From: Kluyvera sp047971185
GTDB taxonomy: Bacteria; Pseudomonadota; Gammaproteobacteria; Enterobacterales; Enterobacteriaceae
Assembly: GCF_047971185.1 (NCBI RefSeq)
Contig: NZ_JBKDZH010000056.1
Location: forward strand, 1 to 64,000
DNA: 64,000 nt
Direction: 5' to 3'
This document shows positions 17,522 to 24,386 of this stretch, piece after piece. The notes below the pieces were generated by a model. The model saw nothing but the letters and a program-made list of their open reading frames with translations. It was not told the origin of the DNA and made no database searches. Each line of letters opens with the position of its first letter. The stretch's first letter is position 1. Position numbers and translations under genes: made by a program.

Positions 17522-17845
17522 GTGTTCTCCTTAGTTTTACGCTGGAGTTTAGCTTTAAACTCCATAATTTCTTCATTTTAACTACACTTTTGATACGTAA
17601 AGTACGTCTCGTTCTCAACTGACCAGAGAACAGAACATTCCATAATCAATGAGTTACTTTGCCCCATCTCCCCCGATGGGGCCTTTTTTTACCTGCAATT
17701 AGAAGCGCATACCCCAGATACGTCCGCTTTTGGTAACGGAGATCTTACGTTCCGGATACATAATGTATAAAATTTAGTAGGTCCAATTTCGTTTTGGGAT
17801 CATACACTATGAGTTCATTTGCCAATCCAGGGGACCGCCGTTTTC
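17522..17845. other. Gene-poor region upstream of dgcP
   Basis: These 324 bp between divergent yoaF and dgcP hold no ordinary gene. They contain a perfect 9-bp hairpin in the yoaF leader (17543-17564), a strong plus-strand terminator with no gene in front of it (17661-17689), a 19-20 residue minus-strand peptide ending in GRIWGMRF (about 17702-17763) that may be a gene remnant, and a short upstream frame (17809-17928) overlapping the dgcP start. Confidence 0.55.
17590..17689 (+). ncRNA. Candidate small RNA ending at an orphan terminator
   Basis: GCCCCATC pairs with GATGGGGC over TCCCCC and is followed by eight T (17661-17689), a textbook intrinsic terminator, yet no plus-strand gene precedes it. 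A possible promoter is CTGACC (17619) with CATAAT (17641) 16 bp apart, which would give a transcript of only about 40 nt; an earlier start is equally possible, so the 5' end given is arbitrary. From memory the 3' segment CTTTGCCC...ATCTCCC resembles the end of the small RNA RprA, but the RprA 5' domain is absent. Confidence 0.35.
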
Positions 17846-18865
17846 ATGTCAGATCTTATTCTTGCCAGGGTGTCACAAACGCTTGCCACGGAACAGTCGC
17901 TAGAAAGCCTTGTTCGTCAACTGCTTGAGATGCTTGGGTTGGTCACCAGTATGGAATCGACCTATCTGACGAAAATTGATACCCAGGCCGACCTGCAGCA
18001 CATTATCTACTCCCGTAACAGCGGCGATATGACTATCCCCGAAAATTTCTCGGTGCCATGGGGCGACAGCCTGTGCAAACGCGCCATGGATGATAACTGC
18101 TTTTACAGCGATAACGTCGCGGAGCGCTGGGCCGACTGCGAGGCGGCAAAGGCGCTGGGGATCACCACCTTCCTGAGCACGCCGATTCACCTGACGGATG
18201 GTTCGCTGTACGGCACGCTGTGCGCTACCAGCACGCAGCAAAAATCGCTGAGCTTTAACAGCGAGCATGTTTTGCAGCTGTTTGCCAGCATCATTGCCCG
18301 CTATATCGAAAAAGAATCGTTGGTCGCCCAGTTACAAGAGGCCAACGCGGCGCTGATTTATCACTCCTACACCGACGCACTCACCGGGTTGCCAAACCGC
18401 CGCGCGGTGTTTGAAAATCTCGACACGCTGTTTTCCCTGGCCCGGCACCTCAACCATTCGGTGATTCTGGCGTTTATTGACCTCGATCACTTCAAGAAGA
18501 TCAACGACAGCTACGGCCATCAGGCGGGCGATGAGTTCTTACAGCAGGTTGCCCAGCGCCTGAAATCAGGCATCTCGGCCGATGACCAGCTTGGGCGATT
18601 GGGCGGGGACGAGTTTATGGTCGCCACCCTTGAGCGCTCAACGGCGCAGCTCGCGCAGTTTACCGAGACGCTGCGTCAGCTGCTGGTCGGCGATTATCTG
18701 CTGGGTGACGTATTGATTCACTACCCGGGTGCCAGTATCGGCGCGGTGAGCGTTGATCCGGCAATAATGGATCCGGATAGCGCGCTGCGCTCCGCCGATA
18801 GCGCGATGTATCAGGACAAAAAATTTCGCCATCGCCCGGAAATTAGCGCCCAGCGGGTAAACTAA
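17846..18865 (+). CDS. dgcP: GAF-GGDEF diguanylate cyclase DgcP
   Basis: Soluble cyclic di-GMP synthase of 339 residues. About 1-155 form a GAF sensor domain (ESTYLTKIDTQADLQHI, LGITTFLSTPIHLTDGSLYG). About 170-330 form the GGDEF domain with LTGLPNRRAVFENL, AFIDLDHFKKINDSYGH and an intact RLGGDEF active site. No RxxD inhibitory site is seen just upstream. It matches E. coli DgcP/YeaP (341 residues). The ATG at 17846 follows AGGGGA at slightly long spacing. The small membrane genes yoaK and yoaJ follow. Confidence 0.94.
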   Translation: MSDLILARVSQTLATEQSLESLVRQLLEMLGLVTSMESTYLTKIDTQADLQHIIYSRNSGDMTIPENFSVPWGDSLCKRAMDDNCFYSDNVAERWADCEAAKALGITTFLSTPIHLTDGSLYGTLCATSTQQKSLSFNSEHVLQLFASIIARYIEKESLVAQLQEANAALIYHSYTDALTGLPNRRAVFENLDTLFSLARHLNHSVILAFIDLDHFKKINDSYGHQAGDEFLQQVAQRLKSGISADDQLGRLGGDEFMVATLERSTAQLAQFTETLRQLLVGDYLLGDVLIHYPGASIGAVSVDPAIMDPDSALRSADSAMYQDKKFRHRPEISAQRVN

Positions 18866-18911
18866 TTACAGTATCATACGCGCTGTCTATAACAGGAATC
18901 AGGATATCACC

Positions 18912-19016
18912 ATGAGATTGGGTATTGCCTTCCCCATCGTTATCTTTTTTATTGCCGTGATCTTTCTGGGCTGGTTTTTTATTGGCGGCTATGCGCTGCC
19001 GGGAGGAGCACAATGA
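18912..19016 (+). CDS. yoaK: Small membrane protein YoaK
   Basis: A 34-residue single-span inner-membrane protein: hydrophobic from about residue 4 to 24 (GIAFPIVIFFIAVIFLGWFF) with the tail GGYALPGGAQ. It matches the pattern of the 32-residue E. coli YoaK. AGGATAT precedes the ATG. Its stop codon overlaps the yoaJ start as ATGA (19013-19016), so the two are translationally coupled. Role unknown. Confidence 0.88.
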   Translation: MRLGIAFPIVIFFIAVIFLGWFFIGGYALPGGAQ

Positions 19017-19087
19017 GAAAGACCACCATCATCATGCTAATCATTGCCATCGTCACCGTTGCGGGCGTCCAGCTCGGCTGGTGGTGA
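19013..19087 (+). CDS. yoaJ: Small membrane protein YoaJ
   Basis: A 24-residue hydrophobic peptide starting MRKTTIIM and ending GVQLGWW, the same length and ending type as E. coli YoaJ (ending ELGWW). GGGAGGAG lies 6 bases before the ATG, inside the end of yoaK, which supports real translation despite the size. It overlaps yoaK by 4 bp. Function unknown. Confidence 0.88.
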   Translation: MRKTTIIMLIIAIVTVAGVQLGWW

Positions 19088-19093
19088 GCCAAA

Positions 19094-19120
19094 GATAAGC
19101 TGGCGTGCGGCTGGCTTATC
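19094..19120. terminator. Inverted repeat at the end of yoaJ and the facing GGDEF gene
   Basis: GATAAGC pairs with GCTTATC over 13 bases. The right arm includes the stop codon of the minus-strand GGDEF gene. T-rich sequence (CCTTTCCCCTTT) follows on the plus strand. Confidence 0.45.
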
Positions 19121-20591
19121 GCCTTTCCCCTTTCCGTTTTTTCATTCGATACATCTCGGCATCCGCCTGCTGAATAGCCGCATCCAGCGTCTCCACACAG
19201 GTCGCCACGCCCCACGATACCGATAACGGCACCGACTGCCCCTGCGGGCTAAACGGATAGACGGCGATACTGGCGGCAATGCGTTCCGCCACCATATGGG
19301 CATGCGCAATGTCGGTGCGGCTGAGCAGCACCACAAACTCGTCGCCGCCGCTGCGGATAACCCAGTCGCTGTTAGCGCGCACGTGATTGAGCATGCAGTC
19401 GGCGATGGCCTGAAGCGCGCGGTCTCCCGCCTGATGGCCATAGCTGTCGTTGATTGACTTGAACCTGTTGCAGTCGAAGAGAATCACCGTCATAAACGGC
19501 AGCGAACGCTGTTGAATCAGGGTAAAAATATGACGCGTGAAGCAGCCGGTCAACGGATCGCGGTAGAAACGCAGGTCGGCACGATTAAGATGATAGCGAA
19601 TCAGCAAAAACAGCAGAATAAGCAGCACCGGTACCAGCGCCAGCACGCCCAGCGCATGGCGGTCCTGGGAGATAAACAGCCAGACGGGCAAGGCGAATTT
19701 TATCTCATAGCGTGACGATACCGGATGGGAACGTGACCCCTCCAGCCAGCGACAATGGCCTAAGATACACAGCATTTCGCCGTCCTGTCGGCTCTGGTAG
19801 CCCAGAATCAACCCTTCCGGCACCCGCCCATCAAAGGCCGCCCGCAGCATATGCTGTAGCTCCGGGCGCGAGAGATCGTAGGCCAGATAGCCAATAATAT
19901 GATTGCTCGGCTCGCCTTCAGAGAGATCGTAAATGTAGCTCACTACGCTGTAGGCTTTGTCACCGGTGATTTTATCGGTGTAGAAATGGGTCGAGCTGAG
20001 CGATTTCTTGCGTATGCTTTTTTGCAGCACCCGGTCATAAAACATGTCGGGTTCATTAAAGAACTGCTGAGGATTACGCGCCATCTGTGACGTAGAGAAG
20101 CTAAACGGTAGCGAGTCGGCCGGATTAAACCAGTAGAACCAGCGGCCATCGCTGGCAATGATATAACGGTGAATATCATGCTGTTCCGGATTCAGCGCGT
20201 GCACCTTCGCGCGGATATACTCAGCGGCGATGTAGATACAGCGGGCGCTGTTGTCGGGTACTTGCGTAACCAGCGCGCCGCGATCGGTATTTAACGCTTC
20301 AGCATTCGCGTTAATCCCCCACGCATCCTCTCGTGGGCGAAAAACATCGGTATCACCGCACAGCGCATGACGGATGACCTGCTGATAACGTACGCCGGTG
20401 GCTTCCGCCATCAGTTCGTTATCGTTAAATAGGGTGACCATCTGGCTTTGCAAGGCGCTCACGCCTTCATTCACCTGCGATATGGCTCGTTGGTAGAGAA
20501 AAAAGAGGGCAATACAAATCAGCACGCAGGTAACCGCCGCCGACGCCAGCAGCGACTGCTTTTTTCGCAAACTATCCTGAATAATTCTCAC
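19116..20591 (-). CDS. Membrane-anchored GGDEF diguanylate cyclase (unassigned)
   Basis: A 491-residue inner-membrane protein expected to make cyclic di-GMP. One membrane segment lies near the N-terminus (about 15-36, ASAAVTCVLICIALFFLY), then a periplasmic sensor region of about 270 residues, a second membrane segment (VLALVPVLLILLFLLI), then a GGDEF domain with LTGCFTRHIF, LFDCNRFKSINDSYGH and an intact SGGDEF site. The GTG at 20591 is chosen because GGAG lies 5 bases upstream; a GTG two codons earlier is also open. The length equals E. coli CdgI/YeaI, but that protein has a degenerate active site and another map position, so I leave the symbol blank. It converges on yoaKJ. Confidence 0.85.
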   Translation of the reverse strand: MRIIQDSLRKKQSLLASAAVTCVLICIALFFLYQRAISQVNEGVSALQSQMVTLFNDNELMAEATGVRYQQVIRHALCGDTDVFRPREDAWGINANAEALNTDRGALVTQVPDNSARCIYIAAEYIRAKVHALNPEQHDIHRYIIASDGRWFYWFNPADSLPFSFSTSQMARNPQQFFNEPDMFYDRVLQKSIRKKSLSSTHFYTDKITGDKAYSVVSYIYDLSEGEPSNHIIGYLAYDLSRPELQHMLRAAFDGRVPEGLILGYQSRQDGEMLCILGHCRWLEGSRSHPVSSRYEIKFALPVWLFISQDRHALGVLALVPVLLILLFLLIRYHLNRADLRFYRDPLTGCFTRHIFTLIQQRSLPFMTVILFDCNRFKSINDSYGHQAGDRALQAIADCMLNHVRANSDWVIRSGGDEFVVLLSRTDIAHAHMVAERIAASIAVYPFSPQGQSVPLSVSWGVATCVETLDAAIQQADAEMYRMKKRKGERR

Positions 20592-20786
20592 TGACACTCC
20601 GTACTGATGGGTTAATTCCCTGAAACGCCACCCACGCAGTCAACCTAAGCGTCACGGTACGTCTTCATTACATATGTGGATCAGTATGGATGAGATCTTC
20701 CGCAAGCGTGAATTTTGATCGTGTCAGGTCCTTGCCGGAAAGACAATAAGAAATGAGCGTGCAGGCGCAATGCCCGCACAAAAGGA

Positions 20787-21047
20787 TTAACGCTGGTTAT
20801 CTGAGCCTAAGAAGAAAAAACCCAGCGGGATAGCGAACAGCAGCGTGAAAATGCAGCTGTAAACAAACACCATCGCCCCTTGCAGTACAAACATGCTGGT
20901 CGTCCAATCGGCATAAGGCAAATTGTACTCACGCACTACACCGCCAAAAGTGGCGCGACCGACCACCACCGCGGCAATCATAAACACCACAAAAGCGGAC
21001 AGCAGGAACTTTTTGCCGTTTGGCGTCCGCAGTTTCTCCAGAATCAT
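20787..21047 (-). CDS. Small two-span membrane protein (DUF2534-like)
   Basis: An 86-residue protein with hydrophobic segments at about 14-34 (LLSAFVVFMIAAVVVG) and 55-80 (VFVYSCIFTLLFAIPLGFFF) and a GGVVREYNLPYADWTTSMFV loop between them. A GGAGG site 6 bases before the ATG makes it a real gene. From memory it resembles the DUF2534 family; this is tentative. No function is known. Confidence 0.7.
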   Translation of the reverse strand: MILEKLRTPNGKKFLLSAFVVFMIAAVVVGRATFGGVVREYNLPYADWTTSMFVLQGAMVFVYSCIFTLLFAIPLGFFFLGSDNQR

Positions 21048-21180
21048 CGCATCCTCCCGACGCTGACTTCACGATATTTCGCTGTATTTGTAACATTAAT
21101 GAAGCATGAAATGAATATTTATTGTTGCAACATTTAGACAATAACCTGGGAGAAAAGCACAAACATTTAACCTTTAACGA

Positions 21181-21203
21181 AAGATGCATTTAAAATGCAT
21201 TTT
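21181..21203. promoter_or_regulatory. NsrR-binding site upstream of yeaR
   Basis: AAGATGCATTT-A-AAATGCATTTT fits the 11-1-11 NsrR operator consensus with almost perfect dyad symmetry. It ends 57 bp before the first yeaR copy. NsrR is the nitric-oxide-sensing repressor, and E. coli yeaR-yoaG is one of its targets. Confidence 0.85.
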
Positions 21204-21260
21204 ATGGTGAACAGCGCTCTGGATTTGTGATTTAATACATTCAACGTATAGGGGGAAAAC

Positions 21261-21587
21261 ATGCAACGCATTCCGCACACTTGTATTCATACCCGTTCCA
21301 CTCCGTTCTGGAACAAAGACACGGCGCCCGCCGGTATTTTTCAGCGCCATCTTGATAAGGGCACGCGCCCGGGGGTATATCCACGTCTGTCCGTGCATCA
21401 GGGCGCGGTGCGCTATCTTGGTTTTGCCAGCGAAACGTCGCCGGAGCCGGAGAGCGAGCTGATCATCAACGCCGGCCATTTTGGCGTGTTCCCGCCGGAG
21501 AAGTGGCATTACATCGAAACGATGACCGACGATACCGTCTTTAACATCGACTTCTTTGTCGAAGCTGATGTGCTGAAATCCCTATAG
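21261..21587 (+). CDS. yeaR: DUF1971/TehB-like cupin YeaR, first copy
   Basis: Small cytoplasmic beta-barrel protein of the nitrate- and nitric-oxide-induced yeaR-yoaG operon. The 108 residues follow E. coli YeaR: HTRSTPFWNKDTAPAGIFQ, HLDKGTRPGVYPRLSV, GAVRYLGF, FPPEKWHYIE and FNIDFF. It lacks the last ten or so residues of E. coli YeaR (119). GGGGGA precedes the ATG. A second yeaR-like gene begins 31 bp downstream. This copy keeps the RPGVYPRLSV block of the E. coli protein. Biochemical function unsettled. Confidence 0.9.
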   Translation: MQRIPHTCIHTRSTPFWNKDTAPAGIFQRHLDKGTRPGVYPRLSVHQGAVRYLGFASETSPEPESELIINAGHFGVFPPEKWHYIETMTDDTVFNIDFFVEADVLKSL

Positions 21588-21618
21588 AGCCCTATGGTGA
21601 TGTAGTAAGGAGCCATCT

Positions 21619-21972
21619 ATGTTACGCATTCCCGAGAATTTTGTTCATTCGCGTTCGACCCCGTTCTGGAATAAAGACACCGCGCCGAAAGCCCTGTTCA
21701 CCCATCACAACACCAAAGCCCACGTCTACGGTCGTTTGTCCGTGATGCAGGGTGCGGTGCGCTATTTCGGCTTCCCTGACGCCGACGCCACCGAGCCAGA
21801 CCTTGAGGTGGTGATTGAAGCGGGTTCCTTCGGCATTTCACCACCGCAGAAGTGGCATCGTATCGAGCTACTGACTGACGACACTTATTTTAATATCGAC
21901 TTCTTTGCCGATCCTGATGCCCAGCTTGAAGGTACCGGTCTGGGCAAAGTGGTTAATTCGCATAAGAGGTAA
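21619..21972 (+). CDS. DUF1971 cupin, second YeaR-like paralogue
   Basis: A 117-residue paralogue of the preceding gene, sharing RSTPFWNKDTAP, GAVRYFGF, PPQKWHRIELLTDDTYFNID and more. It has lost the GTRPG loop (HHNTKAHVYGRLSV instead) but keeps a longer C-terminal tail like E. coli YeaR. AAGGAG lies 7 bases before the ATG. It sits between yeaR and yoaG, all within 31 bp of each other, so it belongs to the same NsrR-controlled operon. Either copy could be called yeaR; this one has the better full-length match at the C-terminus. Confidence 0.87.
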   Translation: MLRIPENFVHSRSTPFWNKDTAPKALFTHHNTKAHVYGRLSVMQGAVRYFGFPDADATEPDLEVVIEAGSFGISPPQKWHRIELLTDDTYFNIDFFADPDAQLEGTGLGKVVNSHKR

Positions 21973-21977
21973 CAATC

Positions 21978-22160
21978 ATGGGCAAGGCAACCTATACGGT
22001 GACCGTCACCAACAATAGCAACGGTATTTCTGTCGATTATGAAACTGAGACGCCGATGGCGCTGTTGGTCCCAGATGTTGCCGCTGACGTGGTCAAAGAT
22101 CTGATCAACACCGTTCGCGCGTACGATACCGAAAACGAGCACGACGTTTGCGGCTGGTAG
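21978..22160 (+). CDS. yoaG: DUF1869 protein YoaG
   Basis: A 60-residue cytoplasmic protein nearly identical to E. coli YoaG, with GKATYTVTVTNNSNGISVDY at the start and DTENEHDVCGW at the end. AGAGGT precedes the ATG; the start lies 5 bp after the preceding stop. Known as a swapped-dimer beta fold of unknown function. It closes the nitric-oxide-responsive operon, followed by a strong terminator. Confidence 0.95.
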   Translation: MGKATYTVTVTNNSNGISVDYETETPMALLVPDVAADVVKDLINTVRAYDTENEHDVCGW

Positions 22161-22173
22161 CGCCGTCTGAATG

Positions 22174-22203
22174 AAAAAGGGAGCCGGTTCAGGCTCCCTT
22201 TTA
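22174..22203 (+). terminator. Rho-independent terminator of the yeaR-yoaG operon
   Basis: AAGGGAGCC pairs with GGCTCCCTT over GGTTCA, with A-run before and TTTT after. Confidence 0.92.
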
Positions 22204-22313
22204 TCGTTCTCAACCGAATGCATCAGGCAAGAGCGCGGATTCATACTTTTGTTTTAGCGCCCTTTTCTCCCGTTTTGCCATGTTTAAAACAGTCATCACG
22301 AGAGGATCATGTC

Positions 22314-22406
22314 ATGGCCTGGCGCCCTTTTCTGTTTCTGATAACCAACCCTATGCTGCCGCACCGTTCACCGAAACGCGGAAAACTGCGGCTGGTCGGC
22401 AAGTAA
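22314..22406 (+). CDS. Possible small basic protein, 30 residues
   Basis: A short frame encoding MAWRPFLFLITNPMLPHRSP followed by a basic tail (KRGKLRLVGK). AGAGGA lies 7 bases before the ATG, which is good spacing for so short a frame. It lies between the yoaG terminator and the carbonic anhydrase gene. I do not recognise it, and it may be spurious. Confidence 0.3.
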   Translation: MAWRPFLFLITNPMLPHRSPKRGKLRLVGK

Positions 22407-22441
22407 CGCCTGGCGCCGCAGAACGCGGCGCTTGTCATCGG

Positions 22442-23077
22442 TTACTCGAAGAAAACGTCCGGGTTATCGGCCAGCGACACGAAGGTTTTGCTGTTTTTAT
22501 CCAGCGCGCGAATTTCACCGCTTTCAATATCGTACACCCAGCCGTGCAGGCGGATCGCGTTGTCGCGCAGCCCAACCGCCACCGACGGATGCGTTTTGAT
22601 ATTGTTCAACTGAGCGATGACGTTCTCTTCCACCATCGCGTTGACTTTATCGGTTTCGTTATTAAAGGTTTTCTTCTCGACCACCGCTTTAGCCGCGTCG
22701 GAATAGCGCAGCCAGTGCGAGACGGCCGGCATCGGCTCCAGGCACTGACAGGTGGCGATGGCTTTCATCGCGCCGCAGTTAGAGTGACCGCAGATAACAA
22801 TATCCGTTACGCCCAGGGCGACAACCGCGTATTCAATCGTTGCTGATACCCCGCCCGGCTCGGGGCCGAAGGAAGGCACGATATTACCGGCGTTACGGAT
22901 GACAAACAGCTGCCCCGGCTCTTGTTGCGTGACCAGCTCGGGAACTAAGCGGCTGTCTGAACAGGAGATGAACAGCGCTTTGGGATTCTGGCTAGAGGCC
23001 AGGCTGCGGAAGAGTTCCTTACGTTGAGGAAAAACTTCTTTCTGAAAGTTGAGGAACCCTTCAATGATATGTTGCAT
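22442..23077 (-). CDS. Beta-class carbonic anhydrase, CynT-like
   Basis: Cytoplasmic zinc enzyme that interconverts carbon dioxide and bicarbonate. In its 211 residues the zinc ligands Cys39, His98 and Cys101 (CSDSR, GHSNCGAM) and the Asp41-Arg43 dyad are all present. It is closest in pattern to E. coli CynT (RLVPELVTQQEPG, FVIRNAGNIVPS, HWLRYSDAAK, LHGWVYDIESG) rather than Can, but no cyanase gene is nearby, so a cyanate role is not supported. It is a monocistronic gene on the minus strand. Confidence 0.92.
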   Translation of the reverse strand: MQHIIEGFLNFQKEVFPQRKELFRSLASSQNPKALFISCSDSRLVPELVTQQEPGQLFVIRNAGNIVPSFGPEPGGVSATIEYAVVALGVTDIVICGHSNCGAMKAIATCQCLEPMPAVSHWLRYSDAAKAVVEKKTFNNETDKVNAMVEENVIAQLNNIKTHPSVAVGLRDNAIRLHGWVYDIESGEIRALDKNSKTFVSLADNPDVFFE

Positions 23078-23455
23078 AGCAGTATCTCTTTTTCGTTTTT
23101 ACGCAGGTCATGATTAACATCACATTTTCAGTGTACCACCTGAGCGCAGAAGGAAAAGCCCCTTCTCGCGCGAATGTGCATGTTAAGCACGGGTCATCAA
23201 CTTGTTACGTCGACAGCGACCCACCACGGTTTAATGATCGCTTCCCCATCTGGCCGTAATTACGCTTATAAATACCGATTAGCTACCGGCTATTTGTCCA
23301 TATGATTTATCACCGTAGGTTAAAAACACGCTGCGGGATCATTACCGTCATGGACATTGAGAAATATGCCCTGACATCACGTCAGGCCTAAAATAAGCGT
23401 TAAAATAGAGTAATGGATCCGATGTTAATAACCGCCCGAAGGCGGTATTAATGTA
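23078..23455. other. 378-bp stretch without a recognisable gene
   Basis: AT-rich spacer between the carbonic anhydrase promoter side and the end of the next minus-strand gene. I see no tRNA, no credible frame and no repeat family. A small dyad CTGAC-ATCAC-GTCAG lies near 23371 and the terminator of the 74-residue gene lies at 23425-23451. Confidence 0.5.
23425..23451 (-). terminator. Terminator of the 74-residue gene
   Basis: On the minus strand ACCGCC pairs with GGCGGT over the stable TTCG tetraloop, with flanking TTAAT/ATTAA complementarity and a T-rich tail. Confidence 0.75.
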
Positions 23456-23680
23456 TTACGCCTCAGACTCCAGCGCGTCCTGAATGGCGTCTGCCAGTGC
23501 CGCCACTTCCTGAGACACATTGCGCAGGTCCATCTGGGAGCGGATCCCCGAATTTGCGGTGGAAGCTGAAACGGACGCTTTGGAAATCTCCAGAGCGGCC
23601 TGTACGGCCAGTAAGCGCTTGTGGTTTTCAGCGGCGTCCACGCCGGTCGCGCCATCAAGATCAAAGTACCCTTCTAACAT
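23456..23680 (-). CDS. Hypothetical protein, 74 residues
   Basis: I do not recognise this protein. It is a soluble, acidic, probably all-helical protein: MLEGYFDLDGATGVDAAENH, then a helical stretch LLAVQAALEISKASVSAS, ending ALADAIQDALESEA. AAGGAG lies 7 bases before the ATG, and a good terminator follows, so it is a real monocistronic gene. Confidence 0.72.
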   Translation of the reverse strand: MLEGYFDLDGATGVDAAENHKRLLAVQAALEISKASVSASTANSGIRSQMDLRNVSQEVAALADAIQDALESEA

Positions 23681-23926
23681 CGTGCTCTCCTTATGATTAC
23701 AGCCTTAGTGTAGGGGTATAGCCTTAGGTGCGCCATCAAAATCGGCGCGACAATGCAACACCTCGTAACAATTGAAACACTATTCCAATTCATTCGAAGC
23801 CACTAAGATGTCAATGGTTAACTATTAGTTTTTTAATTGATTAACCGTATCAACTAATTTCCAGCACAGCACACACAAAATAATAAATAACATCAATGTT
23901 ATAAAAGGCATACATAGAGGACAGAA

Positions 23927-24322
23927 ATGGAATTTAGTGAAATGCTCTGTGACTTATTTGAGCAGGTCAGGTGCAAGTCAGATTTCCTGCAATTCTTAAC
24001 AGAGTTAAAACAAAACAACATCTCTTATTACATTTATTTCGTCGCAACCGGCAATGTCAAAATTGTAACAACCACTGATTCTTACGTTTCAATGAAGAGT
24101 CATCGTAGCTTAATTAAAGTGAGCGCCGGTGGCAGTACCTGCTTAACTAAAATCGCCGCCAGACGACATTTCAGTGGCATCACCTCTTTCGACCAGTATT
24201 GTCGGGAGTTAGCCAGAGCGGGTGTATTTAAATGGGTGGTGGACGTTGGGGAAGTGAATCGCTATTACTGGTCTAAAGATAACCAGCTTTTACACGCCGA
24301 AAATATTATTAGTCCTACGTAA
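23927..24322 (+). CDS. DUF1398-like protein
   Basis: A 131-residue soluble protein. The C-terminal half has the pattern of DUF1398 proteins such as E. coli YbcV: FSGITSFDQYCRELARAGVF followed by KWVVDVGEVNRYYWSKDNQ. GAGGA lies 6 bases before the ATG. Base composition is clearly more AT-rich than the flanking core genes, with many AAA, TTA and ATT codons, which suggests acquisition by transfer. No operon partner. Function unknown. Confidence 0.7.
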   Translation: MEFSEMLCDLFEQVRCKSDFLQFLTELKQNNISYYIYFVATGNVKIVTTTDSYVSMKSHRSLIKVSAGGSTCLTKIAARRHFSGITSFDQYCRELARAGVFKWVVDVGEVNRYYWSKDNQLLHAENIISPT

Positions 24323-24386
24323 TCAAATATCCAAAAAAGGGAGATACGCATTAAGCGATCTCCCCTTTTATCACTCAACGCTGAGA

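Noticed and set aside
17590..17689. Calling the orphan terminator region rprA
   Set aside because: Only the terminator end is similar; the RprA 5' domain is missing, and the locus does not match the E. coli one.
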